Source: Nitrospirota bacterium (lineage in GTDB: Bacteria > Nitrospirota > Thermodesulfovibrionia > Thermodesulfovibrionales > SM23-35). Taken from it: a DNA stretch of 33,561 nucleotides. Position 1 is the stretch's first letter. Each line of letters begins with the position of its first letter. The stretch lies in NCBI GenBank assembly GCA_013388435.1, contig JACAFE010000029.1, positions 1 to 33,561 of the forward strand, in the 5' to 3' direction. The notes beneath the pieces are model-generated. The model was not told where the DNA came from and ran no database searches. It worked only from the letters and a program-made list of their open reading frames with translations. Below are positions 1 through 7,786 of the stretch, one piece after another. A program made the translations under genes and the position numbers.

Positions 1-175
1 CCAGTCGCCAGAGCGACTAACTTCCAGTGCCGTTTTTCGGCACTCAATTCCAGACCCGCAAAGCGGGTCTCACTTCCAATGCGAAGCATTAAATTTGATA
101 AACGCAATGAACGCAATAAACGCTATCGCCTTCAGCCTTTTATTAGCTATCAACTATGTCTGCATTATTTGGGTT
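1..175 (-). repeat. Intergenic repeat copy E with tandem hairpins (cut by window edge)
   Basis: Read on the minus strand this matches 7257-7458 almost base for base, so the two are long inverted repeats. It carries the end motif AATAATGCAGA (about 159-169), a 9-bp tandem tract at 97-123 (three units of form GCGTTYATT), then four hairpins at 78-90, 52-70, 26-44 and 3-18 joined by 7-nt GGAAKTK linkers. Besides unit number I see only three base differences from the 7257 copy. It runs up to base 1, so its far end lies outside the window. The remaining bases to 238 hold no gene that I can see. Confidence 0.9.
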
Positions 176-238
176 AATAGAAGCAGGGAAAAGTTGACGA
201 TTTATTTTTACGTTTTTATTGCAAGAGCAATGTTTGAA

Positions 239-1978
239 TTATTCTGATGCAAAGCTTTTAATTCTGCGCGAGTACTCTTTTGTAAGGTTACCGAGAAATT
301 CAGCATCTATATGCCCTTTTGAAGTAATTATTTCGTAAAAACGTTTAGGGATTTTTATTTTTTCCGGGTCATAACCTGTGGAAATCCTTGTCTTCCATCT
401 GAGTTTCTGTATTTGTACTGATATTTTTTCAACATTTTCCGCAATATTTTTATAACCTAATACACTCAAACACTCTTTAAGAAGTTCATTGGTATAAATA
501 TTTCTTGCAAAAAGACACGATACCATTGAAGTAAGAAAAACTCTCGCTTTTTCATCATTCAGAAGAAATTCAACAGCCTTTTCTACGTTCTTATCATTAT
601 GCTTCAGGTCGTATGAATATCCAGCGGAATCAAGGTGTGAATGTCTCAACCCCAGTGCCTGAGAAGTAAAAAATACTTCTCCTGTGGCATAACCTGCCAT
701 TTCCTGACCAAGCACACATGCAAAATCCTCACCTTTATACTTCGATGCTGCCTTCATAGTCCCCTGTGAAAGAATTTTGTAGAAATCGTTTGCGCCTGTA
801 GCAAGATAAAACATTGCTTCTTTATAGCACTGTGCATTTCCAAAAGAAAGGGGAATAATTGTTTCCTTTTCAGAAATAATGCCTTTTTCATAGGCTTCAG
901 TCGCCCATGCAAGAGCCACTCCAGAAGACATTATATCAAGCCCCATTTTTTCAGCAGCATCTATTATTGAAAGAACAGAAAAACAATTCTTAACGCCAAG
1001 CATTGAACCTGAAGCAAAAACCGGTTCGTGATCATATGAAACCTGACGGTAAAGATATTGATTCTCTTCCATAAATTTTTCCCTTACGAATCCTATATGA
1101 ATACAACCAACAGGACACCCTGCACAGGCTGCATTGCGGAGCAATGCGTCATTTGCAAATGTTTCACCTGTGATGCCTTTAATTTCAGAATCGCTCGTAT
1201 ATTGTAAATTTCTATAGGGCAAGCTTTTAAATTCGTTCAATACAGCAACATTTTCTGTTGTGCCGAGATTGTGATACTTGCTCATCATCTCTGTAGTTGT
1301 GAGTTGTTTAAAAACATCCTGAAAAAGTTTAGGATAATCCTTATTTTCTACAAGTGGAAAGTTGCCATCACCCTGTATGACAATAGCCTTGAGATTTTTT
1401 GCACCCATCACAGCACCGCTTCCAAGTCTTCCAAAGTGCCTGTATGTATCAATGTTTATACAAGCCATTGGAGATAAATTTTCACCTGCAATGCCAATTC
1501 TTAAAATGCTTCTGTGTCCGGCACCCTGAAACATATTCCTGAGAATTTTACCTGAGACCTGGACATCTGTACCCCGTAGATAATGTGTTTCTCTTAACTC
1601 AAGATTTCTCGACCCTATAAAAAGGCATGATAGCCTTTTTGCTTTTCCAGTGATCACAAGCCCGTCAATATCTGCAAAACGCATGCAAAGAGCAGAACGG
1701 CCTCCCCCGTGGCTTTCGGCATATTGATTATGATAAGGAGACTTAAATGCGCAAACAGTCTTGCTCATCAAAGGGAAATAGCCTGTCAGAGGTCCAATTG
1801 TAAAAATGATTGATTGTTCAGGATTATCCCAGTTTTCTTTTATATTGCAATAACTATTAAACAGCAAAGCAGCGAGTCCGCTTCCTCCTGCTATTTCTTC
1901 TCTGCCATCGATTCTTACAAAAGTTCCTTTTTCCGATGTTAAATCATATAATAGTACTTTGAAATAATCCCTTATCAT
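239..1978 (-). CDS. Aldehyde:ferredoxin oxidoreductase family protein (tungsten/molybdenum pterin enzyme)
   Basis: This is a cytoplasmic enzyme of the AOR family, which oxidises aldehydes (or runs the reverse reaction on acids) with ferredoxin, using a bis-pterin W or Mo cofactor and one [4Fe-4S] cluster. The N-terminal pterin domain is present, with the family stretch GAVMGAKNLKAIV at about residues 188-200. Cluster ligands are visible as C285-x2-C288-x3-C292, with the fourth at C488 in MVSCLF. The length of 579 residues is normal for the family. The ATG overlaps the stop of the upstream polyferredoxin gene by 4 bp, so the two are translationally coupled and probably partners in electron transfer. 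Substrate cannot be read from the sequence; AOR paralogues differ widely (AOR, FOR, GAPOR, WOR4/5, BamB-like). Confidence 0.9.
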   Translation of the reverse strand: MIRDYFKVLLYDLTSEKGTFVRIDGREEIAGGSGLAALLFNSYCNIKENWDNPEQSIIFTIGPLTGYFPLMSKTVCAFKSPYHNQYAESHGGGRSALCMRFADIDGLVITGKAKRLSCLFIGSRNLELRETHYLRGTDVQVSGKILRNMFQGAGHRSILRIGIAGENLSPMACINIDTYRHFGRLGSGAVMGAKNLKAIVIQGDGNFPLVENKDYPKLFQDVFKQLTTTEMMSKYHNLGTTENVAVLNEFKSLPYRNLQYTSDSEIKGITGETFANDALLRNAACAGCPVGCIHIGFVREKFMEENQYLYRQVSYDHEPVFASGSMLGVKNCFSVLSIIDAAEKMGLDIMSSGVALAWATEAYEKGIISEKETIIPLSFGNAQCYKEAMFYLATGANDFYKILSQGTMKAASKYKGEDFACVLGQEMAGYATGEVFFTSQALGLRHSHLDSAGYSYDLKHNDKNVEKAVEFLLNDEKARVFLTSMVSCLFARNIYTNELLKECLSVLGYKNIAENVEKISVQIQKLRWKTRISTGYDPEKIKIPKRFYEIITSKGHIDAEFLGNLTKEYSRRIKSFASE

Positions 1979-2415
1979 TTTTGGCTCTCTGTTAGAGTTT
2001 CATTATTACCTGAAACTATAATTTCCTTCATTTCAAGACAATTGTGAGGACAGAAATTAACACATCTTCCACAATGTATGCATACAAAAGGTTCTCCGGA
2101 AGGGTCAAGGTATATTGCATTTACAGGACATGCTTTTGCGCATTCACCACATAGTATGCAGAGACTTTTTCGTACAATAACCCCTCCGCCTTTTCTTTGT
2201 GAATAAGCGCCTGTAGGACAGGCTAAAACACAAGGAGCTGGATCACATGCAAGACAGCTTTTTGCTTCGAACCCTGTAGAAAGCCCACCTGAAGAAGCTA
2301 TTCTAATACCCGCAGTGTTCCATGAAAGCTTCTTATGGACAAGTCTTGCACAGGCAAGAGAGCAAGAATGACAACCTATGCATCTTTCCATTCTTGGAGC
2401 AATTAATATTTTCAT
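1975..2415 (-). CDS. Polyferredoxin with four [4Fe-4S] cluster motifs, partner of the AOR
   Basis: This 146-residue electron-transfer protein has sixteen cysteines in four sets: C12/15/18/22, C54/57/62/66, C86/89/92/96 and C112/115/118/122. The second set has the wider C-x2-C-x4-C-x3-C spacing typical of HycB/DmsB-like subunits. It has no signal peptide or membrane segment, so it should be cytoplasmic. The 4-bp overlap with the AOR gene downstream suggests it passes electrons between the AOR active site and a ferredoxin or membrane acceptor. This is inferred from context and the family. A 27-bp gap separates it from the small coiled-coil gene upstream. Confidence 0.9.
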   Translation of the reverse strand: MKILIAPRMERCIGCHSCSLACARLVHKKLSWNTAGIRIASSGGLSTGFEAKSCLACDPAPCVLACPTGAYSQRKGGGVIVRKSLCILCGECAKACPVNAIYLDPSGEPFVCIHCGRCVNFCPHNCLEMKEIIVSGNNETLTESQK

Positions 2416-2442
2416 AATTTCTAAAAAAATACAGGTTTGAAA

Positions 2443-2727
2443 TCAATTCATCGAAGGCTTGCCCGGGGTTAATTTCTGTATTATGGGCAAAATATCTGTC
2501 AGAAGGTTATTTGTAATTTCACACTGAATCCTCGAGGCATTTTCAAGATTCTTTATCCCCTGTTTCAACCTCTCGATGCTTTTATTAAGACAATCTATAG
2601 AATTAATAGCTTTCTCGGTATTTCTATTTATCATTTCTTTACGTTTAAGACATTCCTGGATCAGAGCCTGATGCTTCTGTCTTTCTTCAGGAGTTAATTT
2701 TGAGATAAAATCCTCAAGGTTACTCAT
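2443..2727 (-). CDS. Small predicted coiled-coil protein, function unknown
   Basis: This 94-residue charged protein has long predicted helices. The stretch from about residue 30 to 75 has heptad-like spacing of Ile, Leu and Met. It has no signal peptide, membrane segment or metal-binding motif. I do not recognise a family. It lies first in a probable three-gene minus-strand unit with the polyferredoxin and AOR genes, which hints at an accessory or scaffolding role, but nothing in the protein proves this. The ATG at 2727 has no Shine-Dalgarno sequence, and a TATAAT lies only 6 nt upstream, so its mRNA may be leaderless. Confidence 0.7.
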   Translation of the reverse strand: MSNLEDFISKLTPEERQKHQALIQECLKRKEMINRNTEKAINSIDCLNKSIERLKQGIKNLENASRIQCEITNNLLTDILPIIQKLTPGKPSMN

Positions 2728-2733
2728 ATTTAT

Positions 2734-2764
2734 ATTATACTCAAATATATTACCAAATGTTCAA
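2734..2764 (-). promoter_or_regulatory. Putative sigma-70 promoter for the coiled-coil/ferredoxin/AOR unit
   Basis: The minus strand reads TTGAAC at 2759-2764 and a perfect TATAAT at 2734-2739 with a 19-bp spacer, longer than ideal. The start site would fall at or next to the ATG at 2727, implying a leaderless transcript. Confidence 0.45.
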
Positions 2765-2816
2765 TTTAATGATATATAATTATGATTACTATTGATTAAT
2801 ATTTCAATACTTTTTT

Positions 2817-3638
2817 ATGAAATGGAACAAAATATCAATAAAAGTACCTTTTACATTGCTTGAGCAGACCTATAATTTTTTATGGCATTATATAAACGGT
2901 ATCTCTGTTGAAAGAATTGATAATCACTTTAGATTAAATAGTTACGTTGTCTCAACTCTATCACAGGATTTAGCCAAAAGACTAACAAAATTTTTACGGA
3001 TTCAGGCAAAAACCTATAAATCAAATTTTACACTTCCTGAATTAACAGAAGAAATTGAAAAAAGCAGTAATTTTATTGCAATCCCTTATCCTAATGCTTA
3101 TGTGCCTGATTTCGGTATTCCTGTTTTTATTCAACGTGGTAGAGCATTTGGCATAGGGAGCCACCCCTGCACTTTATATTGTTTGAATGCTTTAACAGAT
3201 TTGTATCTTTCAAAAAAACATCCCTTGCCCTCAAATACACTTGATGCCGGAACAGGAACAGGGATTCTTTCTATTGCCGCAGCCCGTATCGGCATAAGAA
3301 AAATCACTGCTGTTGAAATCAGTCCTGAATCTGTTATGGAAGCTCGTGAAAATTTTATTATCAATAAAGTTCTAAAGTTTATAAATCTGAAACAAGGATC
3401 TGTTACTGAAATTTCAGAGAAATTTGACCTAATTCTTGCAAACCTTTTTGGGGATTTGCTAATACAAATTGCGGGCATGCTTGTTGATAATCTCACTGAA
3501 AATGGTTTGCTTATTGCTGGTGGTATGGCTGTGCCCCAAAATAAGAAGGTTATTTCAATCTTCAAAAATCTCGGATTAAATGAAAAAAAACGCTATCAGG
3601 ATGAAAACTGGTGTGTTTCTGTATTAAATAAAATATAA
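2817..3638 (+). CDS. prmA: Ribosomal protein L11 methyltransferase-like protein (PrmA)
   Basis: This is an S-adenosylmethionine-dependent methyltransferase of the PrmA type, which trimethylates ribosomal protein L11. The C-terminal Rossmann domain has the SAM loop LDAGTGTGILSIAAA (about residues 142-156), the acidic strand end ITAVEISPES, and ANLF near residue 210 where PrmA proteins have the NPPY-equivalent ANIL. The family motif FGTGxHxTT is altered to FGIGSHPCT (about 111-119). The first 85 residues form the usual small N-terminal domain, here diverged. The length of 273 residues is at the short end for PrmA. No clear Shine-Dalgarno precedes the ATG. It is divergent from the minus-strand gene at 2443-2727. 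Confidence 0.8.
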   Translation: MKWNKISIKVPFTLLEQTYNFLWHYINGISVERIDNHFRLNSYVVSTLSQDLAKRLTKFLRIQAKTYKSNFTLPELTEEIEKSSNFIAIPYPNAYVPDFGIPVFIQRGRAFGIGSHPCTLYCLNALTDLYLSKKHPLPSNTLDAGTGTGILSIAAARIGIRKITAVEISPESVMEARENFIINKVLKFINLKQGSVTEISEKFDLILANLFGDLLIQIAGMLVDNLTENGLLIAGGMAVPQNKKVISIFKNLGLNEKKRYQDENWCVSVLNKI

Positions 3639-3719
3639 ACCCGAGTAATACAAATATTGCTTTACCCGAATAATGAGAATCTTTTGGTTAAATTATCTTT
3701 TAATGATGATTATTCTTTC

Positions 3720-3725
3720 TATAAT
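3720..3725 (+). promoter_or_regulatory. Possible -10 element upstream of the PHP gene
   Basis: A perfect TATAAT lies 18 nt before the ATG at 3744. No good -35 hexamer is visible at 16-18 bp. The 99-bp gap after prmA leaves room for a separate promoter. Confidence 0.3.
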
Positions 3726-3743
3726 CTGATAAAATAAGTGGTT

Positions 3744-4400
3744 ATGATTGATTTGCATACTCATAGTTTTTTTAGTGATGGAGAACTGATTCCCTCCGAG
3801 CTTATCAGAAGAGCCGAAGCAATCGGATACCAGGCTATTGCTATTACTGATCATATAGACGCTTCAAATATAGATTCTGTCATTCCAAAAATTGTTCAGG
3901 CTATTAATAAAATAAAGGATTATATATCGGTATATGCGATTCCAGGGGCTGAGATAACCCATGCTCCACCACAAACTATACCTGAACTTGTAAAAGAAGC
4001 AAGACGTCTCGGAGCAAGGATTGTAGTTGTTCATGGAGAAACCATTGTAGAACCTGTTGCACAGGGCACTAATCGTGCAGCCATAGAAGCTGGGGCTGAT
4101 ATACTTGCACATCCTGGCTTAATAACCAGTGAGGATCTGCTTTTTGCGAAAGAAAAAGGCATTGCTCTGGAAATAACTTCCAGAAAAGGGCATTCCCTTA
4201 CAAATGGACATGTAGCTAAAGAAGCTCTCAGGCTCGGTGCAATGCTATGTATAAATACAGATTCACATAGTCCGTCAGATCTTATTACAAAAGCTTTTGC
4301 TACCAGAGTGCTTTCAGGCGCCGGGATAGAAGATGCTTTAATCGATTCGATATTTCAAAATTCAAAATTACTTATAGAAAAAGCTCTCAGGAGGAATTAA
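3744..4400 (+). CDS. PHP-domain metal-dependent phosphoesterase
   Basis: This is a stand-alone PHP-domain hydrolase of 218 residues. Metal-binding motifs are all visible: HTH at residues 5-7, an aspartate-histidine pair in AITDH near residue 37, HGE near 97, HPG near 126 and DSHS near 178. Relatives include HisK-type histidinol phosphatases, YcdX-like enzymes and nucleotide phosphoesterases; the substrate cannot be assigned. I chose the ATG at 3744, giving MIDLHTHS, the family's usual start. A GTG two codons upstream (3738) is possible, and neither has a clear ribosome site. The stop overlaps the next ATG by one base (TAATG), so it is coupled to the TPR gene. Confidence 0.85.
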   Translation: MIDLHTHSFFSDGELIPSELIRRAEAIGYQAIAITDHIDASNIDSVIPKIVQAINKIKDYISVYAIPGAEITHAPPQTIPELVKEARRLGARIVVVHGETIVEPVAQGTNRAAIEAGADILAHPGLITSEDLLFAKEKGIALEITSRKGHSLTNGHVAKEALRLGAMLCINTDSHSPSDLITKAFATRVLSGAGIEDALIDSIFQNSKLLIEKALRRN

Positions 4401-5098
4401 TGCCAAAAGTAATTAAAAAAAGGATTTATAAAAAAGCCGAAATAGAGACTGAAGAACAGGTAAAAGAAAGGCTTGAAAATCTCAAGGAAAAATTAGCAGA
4501 AAGACAACGAAATCTAATTAAATATGGAGCAATAATTCTTATCTTAATCATCGCTATAGCGGGATTTTTTGTCTATTATAAATCAACTTCACAAAAAGCT
4601 AAAAACCTTGAGTATCAGGCATATAAAACACTTTATGGCCCTGTCCTTCCAGGGGTAAACAAACAGGATAATATATCTAAGGCTCTCGAGTTATTCAAAA
4701 AATCTTATGATACAAAAAAATCTCCTTCTTCTTTATATTATTCTGCAATTTGCTACTATGATCTCGAAAAATATGGAGATTCTATTAATACTTTAAAAAA
4801 TTTAATATCTAAATATCCGGATGATTCTATTTATACACCGCTGGCTTATCAGACACTTGCGTCTGCATATATTTTGAAAGGAGATTTAAGCGAAGCAAAA
4901 AAAACACTTAATGCTTTATATAACTTAAAAGGTAATCTTTTCAAAGATGTTGCTCTAATGCAGACCGCTATTATTCTTGAAAAAGAAGGCAAATATGATG
5001 AAGCAAAAAAACAATATGAAGAACTTACTAAAAAATTTCCAGAATCGCCATTAAAATCCGAAGCAGCTGCAAAAATTTCTGCTAAAAAAGAGGGTTGA
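4400..5098 (+). CDS. Membrane-anchored tetratricopeptide-repeat protein
   Basis: This 232-residue protein has a charged, coiled-coil N-terminus (residues 1-40), one membrane segment at about 42-60 (GAIILILIIAIAGFFVYY) and a soluble helical part with tetratricopeptide-like repeats. The charge pattern suggests N-in, C-out, placing the repeats in the periplasm. The arrangement resembles the YfgM/CpoB-like group of TPR proteins that assist secretion or envelope assembly. That is a fold-level likeness, not a family assignment. A strong AGGAGG at 4389-4394 precedes the ATG, inside the PHP gene. It converges on the gene ending at 5173. Confidence 0.75.
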   Translation: MPKVIKKRIYKKAEIETEEQVKERLENLKEKLAERQRNLIKYGAIILILIIAIAGFFVYYKSTSQKAKNLEYQAYKTLYGPVLPGVNKQDNISKALELFKKSYDTKKSPSSLYYSAICYYDLEKYGDSINTLKNLISKYPDDSIYTPLAYQTLASAYILKGDLSEAKKTLNALYNLKGNLFKDVALMQTAIILEKEGKYDEAKKQYEELTKKFPESPLKSEAAAKISAKKEG

Positions 5099-5104
5099 TA
5101 ACCC
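5092..5104 (-). terminator. Putative terminator for the Fe-S/VTT gene
   Basis: A short stem (GGGTT / AACCC with a 3-nt loop) on the minus strand is followed by a T-rich run. It lies about 70 bp past the stop of the 5173-7020 gene and inside the end of the convergent TPR gene. The stem is short, so confidence is modest. Confidence 0.35.
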
Positions 5105-5120
5105 CAAAAAATACAATTGA

Positions 5121-5172
5121 AATAATGCAGATGCTGCGAAATAAAAAAAAGGCTAAGGCGAAGAGCCAATAG
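5121..5172 (+). repeat. Short copy A of the AATAATGCAGA repeat family
   Basis: The 74-bp gap between the convergent genes holds AATAATGCAGATGCTG at 5121-5136, followed by GGCTAAGGCGAAGAGC. These are the same end motif and the same GGCTGAAGGC-like module as at 7263 and 25518. It looks like a remnant or minimal member of the family. Confidence 0.6.
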
Positions 5173-7020
5173 CTATGAACTATTTTTTGTTTTGTAACGC
5201 TTGTAGAAAAGCGGGATAAGGGATACGAGAATAATAAGTCCAATACCGATCACGAACGTAGGGGATATTTTCCCTTTAATTAATTCGAGCAAGGAGCTTG
5301 AAAACACAATAAATGCTATGCATGCAGGTAACATGCAAAAAAATGTCGTTACAGCATAATGCAGAAATTTTATTTTTGTAAGGCCAAAAGCATAGTTTAA
5401 AAGATTGAAGGGGAAAACAGGTATCAAACGGGTAAAAGCAACAATCTTCCATCCATGTTTTTCAACTCCTTCATCGAGCATTCTCCACCGCGGACTCTTT
5501 AATTTTCTTTCAATCCAGTCCCTCGCGATATAACGGGAAATAAGGAATGCCAGGCATGCTCCAGCAGTTGCACTGCTGATAGTATATAAGACACCCCAGA
5601 AAGGGCCAAAAAGAATGCCACCAACAATTGTAATGGGAAGTCCGGGCAAAAAAAGCGCGGGAGCTATTGTATATATGAGCATATAGATTAATGGGGCTAA
5701 AACTCCATAGCCCTGAATTAATTCTCTAAGTGAATTCTGTTCGAGATAATGTGTTACTCCTGTATATCTTACTGCAAGAATGGCTGCGACAATAACAGCG
5801 AGAAACAGGAAGCGTTTAAGATTTCCTCCTTTTGTTTCTACCGGAATGGAAAAAGTTCGTTCACGGATTACTCCATTTTGCGATGCCTTTCTTAAATTGC
5901 TTTTTAGTTTTAAACGATTCAGATACGTAATAGGTGCCTTTGAAACTCTGACATTGCCTGAAATTGTAGCCGAGGGTTCAAACAAAAGATCAAGAATATG
6001 ACTTGTAGGGGTTATGGAACTTAAAAAATTAGCACAACCAGCGCAATAAGTAACAATCATTTTACCTTCTGCTTCCTTTTTTCTTAATGAACCCCAATTT
6101 TTCGCAAGATCAGGAGCTATAAATCCAACAGAACCTCCTTCACCACAACAAAGAGTTTTTTTACCATGATGAGGCATTTCTTTGATCTCAAGCCCCTTTG
6201 CAGAAACTAAATCTCGCACAACATTATGCACTGATTCATCAAATCTTAAAGCACATGGATCATGAATTGTTACGACACCATGAACCTGTTCGGTATCTGG
6301 CAACCCATTTTGAAACATAAATTCATAAACGCTTCTGACAGAAATGCCATCGCCGTATTTCTTAAATACCTTGAAACAGTTTGGACATGCTACCAAAACA
6401 TTTCTCACACCATTAATCATCAGGTATTCTTTCATTTCCTGAAACATTTTTTGAAAGTATTCATCCCTGCCGAGATCATGAGAAGGTTTAGTACAGCAAT
6501 CAAGAACGATTCCTATTGAGGGTATTGTTTTTTTTATATGCTCATAAAGTTTCTGAACTTTGTCAGGCCTGGTTCCCGAAAGGGTACAACCAGGGAAAAA
6601 GATTGTATCACAACCAGTCGGCAGGAAGTAGAATGAATATTTTTTAGAAGTCCCGCGCTTTTCATAGTTTAAGATTGTATTATACTCTGGATAATCGCCG
6701 TTACCTCTCCTGACAGTTTCACGTCGCATCTCAAGAAACATGAATGCCGGATTTATTTTTACAGGGCAGACAGCAACACAAAGCTGGCAGAGACTGCACT
6801 CAAAGGGCATCCCTTGATAGAGATTATCGTCAGGATTATAAGAATCCGCGATATCCTTTGGTTTGCCGTGCTTTCTAAGGAATTCGCATTCTTTTTGACA
6901 GAGTTTGCATTTGATACATTTTTCAGAGATAACAGCAAGCTGTTCTTTAAGAGCAGGTAATATATCGAGTTTTGAAAAATCTTTTGCTCCGGGCTTTTCT
7001 TCTTTAATTGTATTTTGCAT
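5173..7020 (-). CDS. Heterodisulfide-reductase-like Fe-S oxidoreductase fused to a VTT/DedA membrane domain
   Basis: This 615-residue protein has two halves. Residues 35-45 and 75-85 hold two [4Fe-4S] motifs (C35/38/41/45 and C75/78/81/85). Two CCG domains follow: C145, CC175-176, C212/C215, then C256, CC291-292, C326/C329. That is the GlpC/HdrD/LutA layout for cytoplasmic electron transfer or disulfide chemistry. A linker (about 350-400) leads to a membrane half: a helix at about 401-418, then a VTT (SNARE-associated/TVP38/DedA) domain at about 440-580 with FLPGLPITIVGGILFG and the conserved R531 and P534 region, and a final helix at about 586-604. The electron donor or substrate is unknown. 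The reading frame runs uninterrupted through both halves, so the fusion is real in this sequence. No strong Shine-Dalgarno was seen. Confidence 0.85.
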   Translation of the reverse strand: MQNTIKEEKPGAKDFSKLDILPALKEQLAVISEKCIKCKLCQKECEFLRKHGKPKDIADSYNPDDNLYQGMPFECSLCQLCVAVCPVKINPAFMFLEMRRETVRRGNGDYPEYNTILNYEKRGTSKKYSFYFLPTGCDTIFFPGCTLSGTRPDKVQKLYEHIKKTIPSIGIVLDCCTKPSHDLGRDEYFQKMFQEMKEYLMINGVRNVLVACPNCFKVFKKYGDGISVRSVYEFMFQNGLPDTEQVHGVVTIHDPCALRFDESVHNVVRDLVSAKGLEIKEMPHHGKKTLCCGEGGSVGFIAPDLAKNWGSLRKKEAEGKMIVTYCAGCANFLSSITPTSHILDLLFEPSATISGNVRVSKAPITYLNRLKLKSNLRKASQNGVIRERTFSIPVETKGGNLKRFLFLAVIVAAILAVRYTGVTHYLEQNSLRELIQGYGVLAPLIYMLIYTIAPALFLPGLPITIVGGILFGPFWGVLYTISSATAGACLAFLISRYIARDWIERKLKSPRWRMLDEGVEKHGWKIVAFTRLIPVFPFNLLNYAFGLTKIKFLHYAVTTFFCMLPACIAFIVFSSSLLELIKGKISPTFVIGIGLIILVSLIPLFYKRYKTKNSS

Positions 7021-7040
7021 TTTTTAATAAATAACCGCAA

Positions 7041-7256
7041 AAAAATATTTGAGGCAATATTTAACCAATCTTGAAGAATAAAGTTCTATCAATTATTTTA
7101 AATTTATTTTGGTTAAGAACGTGCAAATTTTCTTTTTAATATTTATAATTTACATTCCTGAAAAAATCTTATCAAATTCTTTATTTCGATTAATGAAAAG
7201 AGAATCATAGTAATAATCTATTTAATATCAAGTTCAAGCTCAAAATCTTAACCTTT
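7041..7256. other. AT-rich intergenic leader upstream of the Fe-S/VTT gene
   Basis: This very AT-rich stretch has no ORF or RNA that I recognise. It must hold the promoter of the 5173-7020 gene, but I see no pair of hexamers good enough to call. Confidence 0.5.
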
Positions 7257-7720
7257 AACCCAAATAATGCAGACATTGTTAATAGCTAATAAAAGGCTGA
7301 AGGCGATAGCGTTTATTGCGTTCGTTGCGTTTATTGCGTTTATTGCGTTCATTGCGTTTATCAAATTTAATGCTTCGCATTGGAAGTGAGACCCGCTTTG
7401 CGGGTCTGGAATTGAGTGCCGAAAAACGGCACTGGAATTTAGTCGCTCTGGCGACTGGAATTTATCAAACTGTTTTTTGCGTTTATAGCGTTATAGCGTT
7501 TTTTGCGTTATTGCGTTATTGCGTTTGTTGAGTTGTAACGTTTAATTAAAACTGCACGGAGCAGGGCGTACAACAAAGAGCGAAGAGCAAAAAACAAGGC
7601 TGAAGGCTTTAGGCTGAAGGCTGAAGAATAAAACAAAAAGAATAACGTACAGCTCAAATCGTAAGGAGCAAAGCTCAAAAAGAAGGCTGAAGGCAAATAG
7701 CGAAGAGCAAAGAGCTGAGA
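7257..7720 (+). repeat. Composite intergenic repeat copy B: end motif, 9-bp tandem tract, four hairpins, GGCTGAA modules
   Basis: The order is: end motif AATAATGCAGACATTG (7263-7278); a GGCTGAAGGCGA module; six 9-bp units of form GCGTTYATT (7309-7362); four hairpins at 7369-7381, 7389-7407, 7415-7433 and 7441-7456, each followed by a 7-nt GGAAKTK linker; more GCG-TTA units to about 7530; then AGGCTGA-type 7-bp modules and AACGTACAGCTCAAA (about 7644-7658), shared with the 25.6-kb repeat. The first 202 bp are the inverted counterpart of 1-175. Reading frames crossing it encode only low-complexity peptides and are not genes. The right boundary is approximate. 7721-7786 holds nothing that I recognise. 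Confidence 0.9.
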
Positions 7721-7786
7721 AAATGATTTATTTGAATTAATAATAATGAGGGATCGGAGGATGATTCTATTTAATAGTTACAAACT

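Noticed and set aside
7257-7458. CRISPR array
   Set aside because: Repeat units are 7-9 bp or hairpins of about 24 bp pitch with no 25-40 bp repeat/spacer pattern and no cas gene nearby.
7316-7696. Two open frames (7316-7531 plus, 7508-7696 minus) in the repeat region
   Set aside because: They are translations of 9-bp and 7-bp DNA repeats and hairpins, with low-complexity product and no ribosome site.
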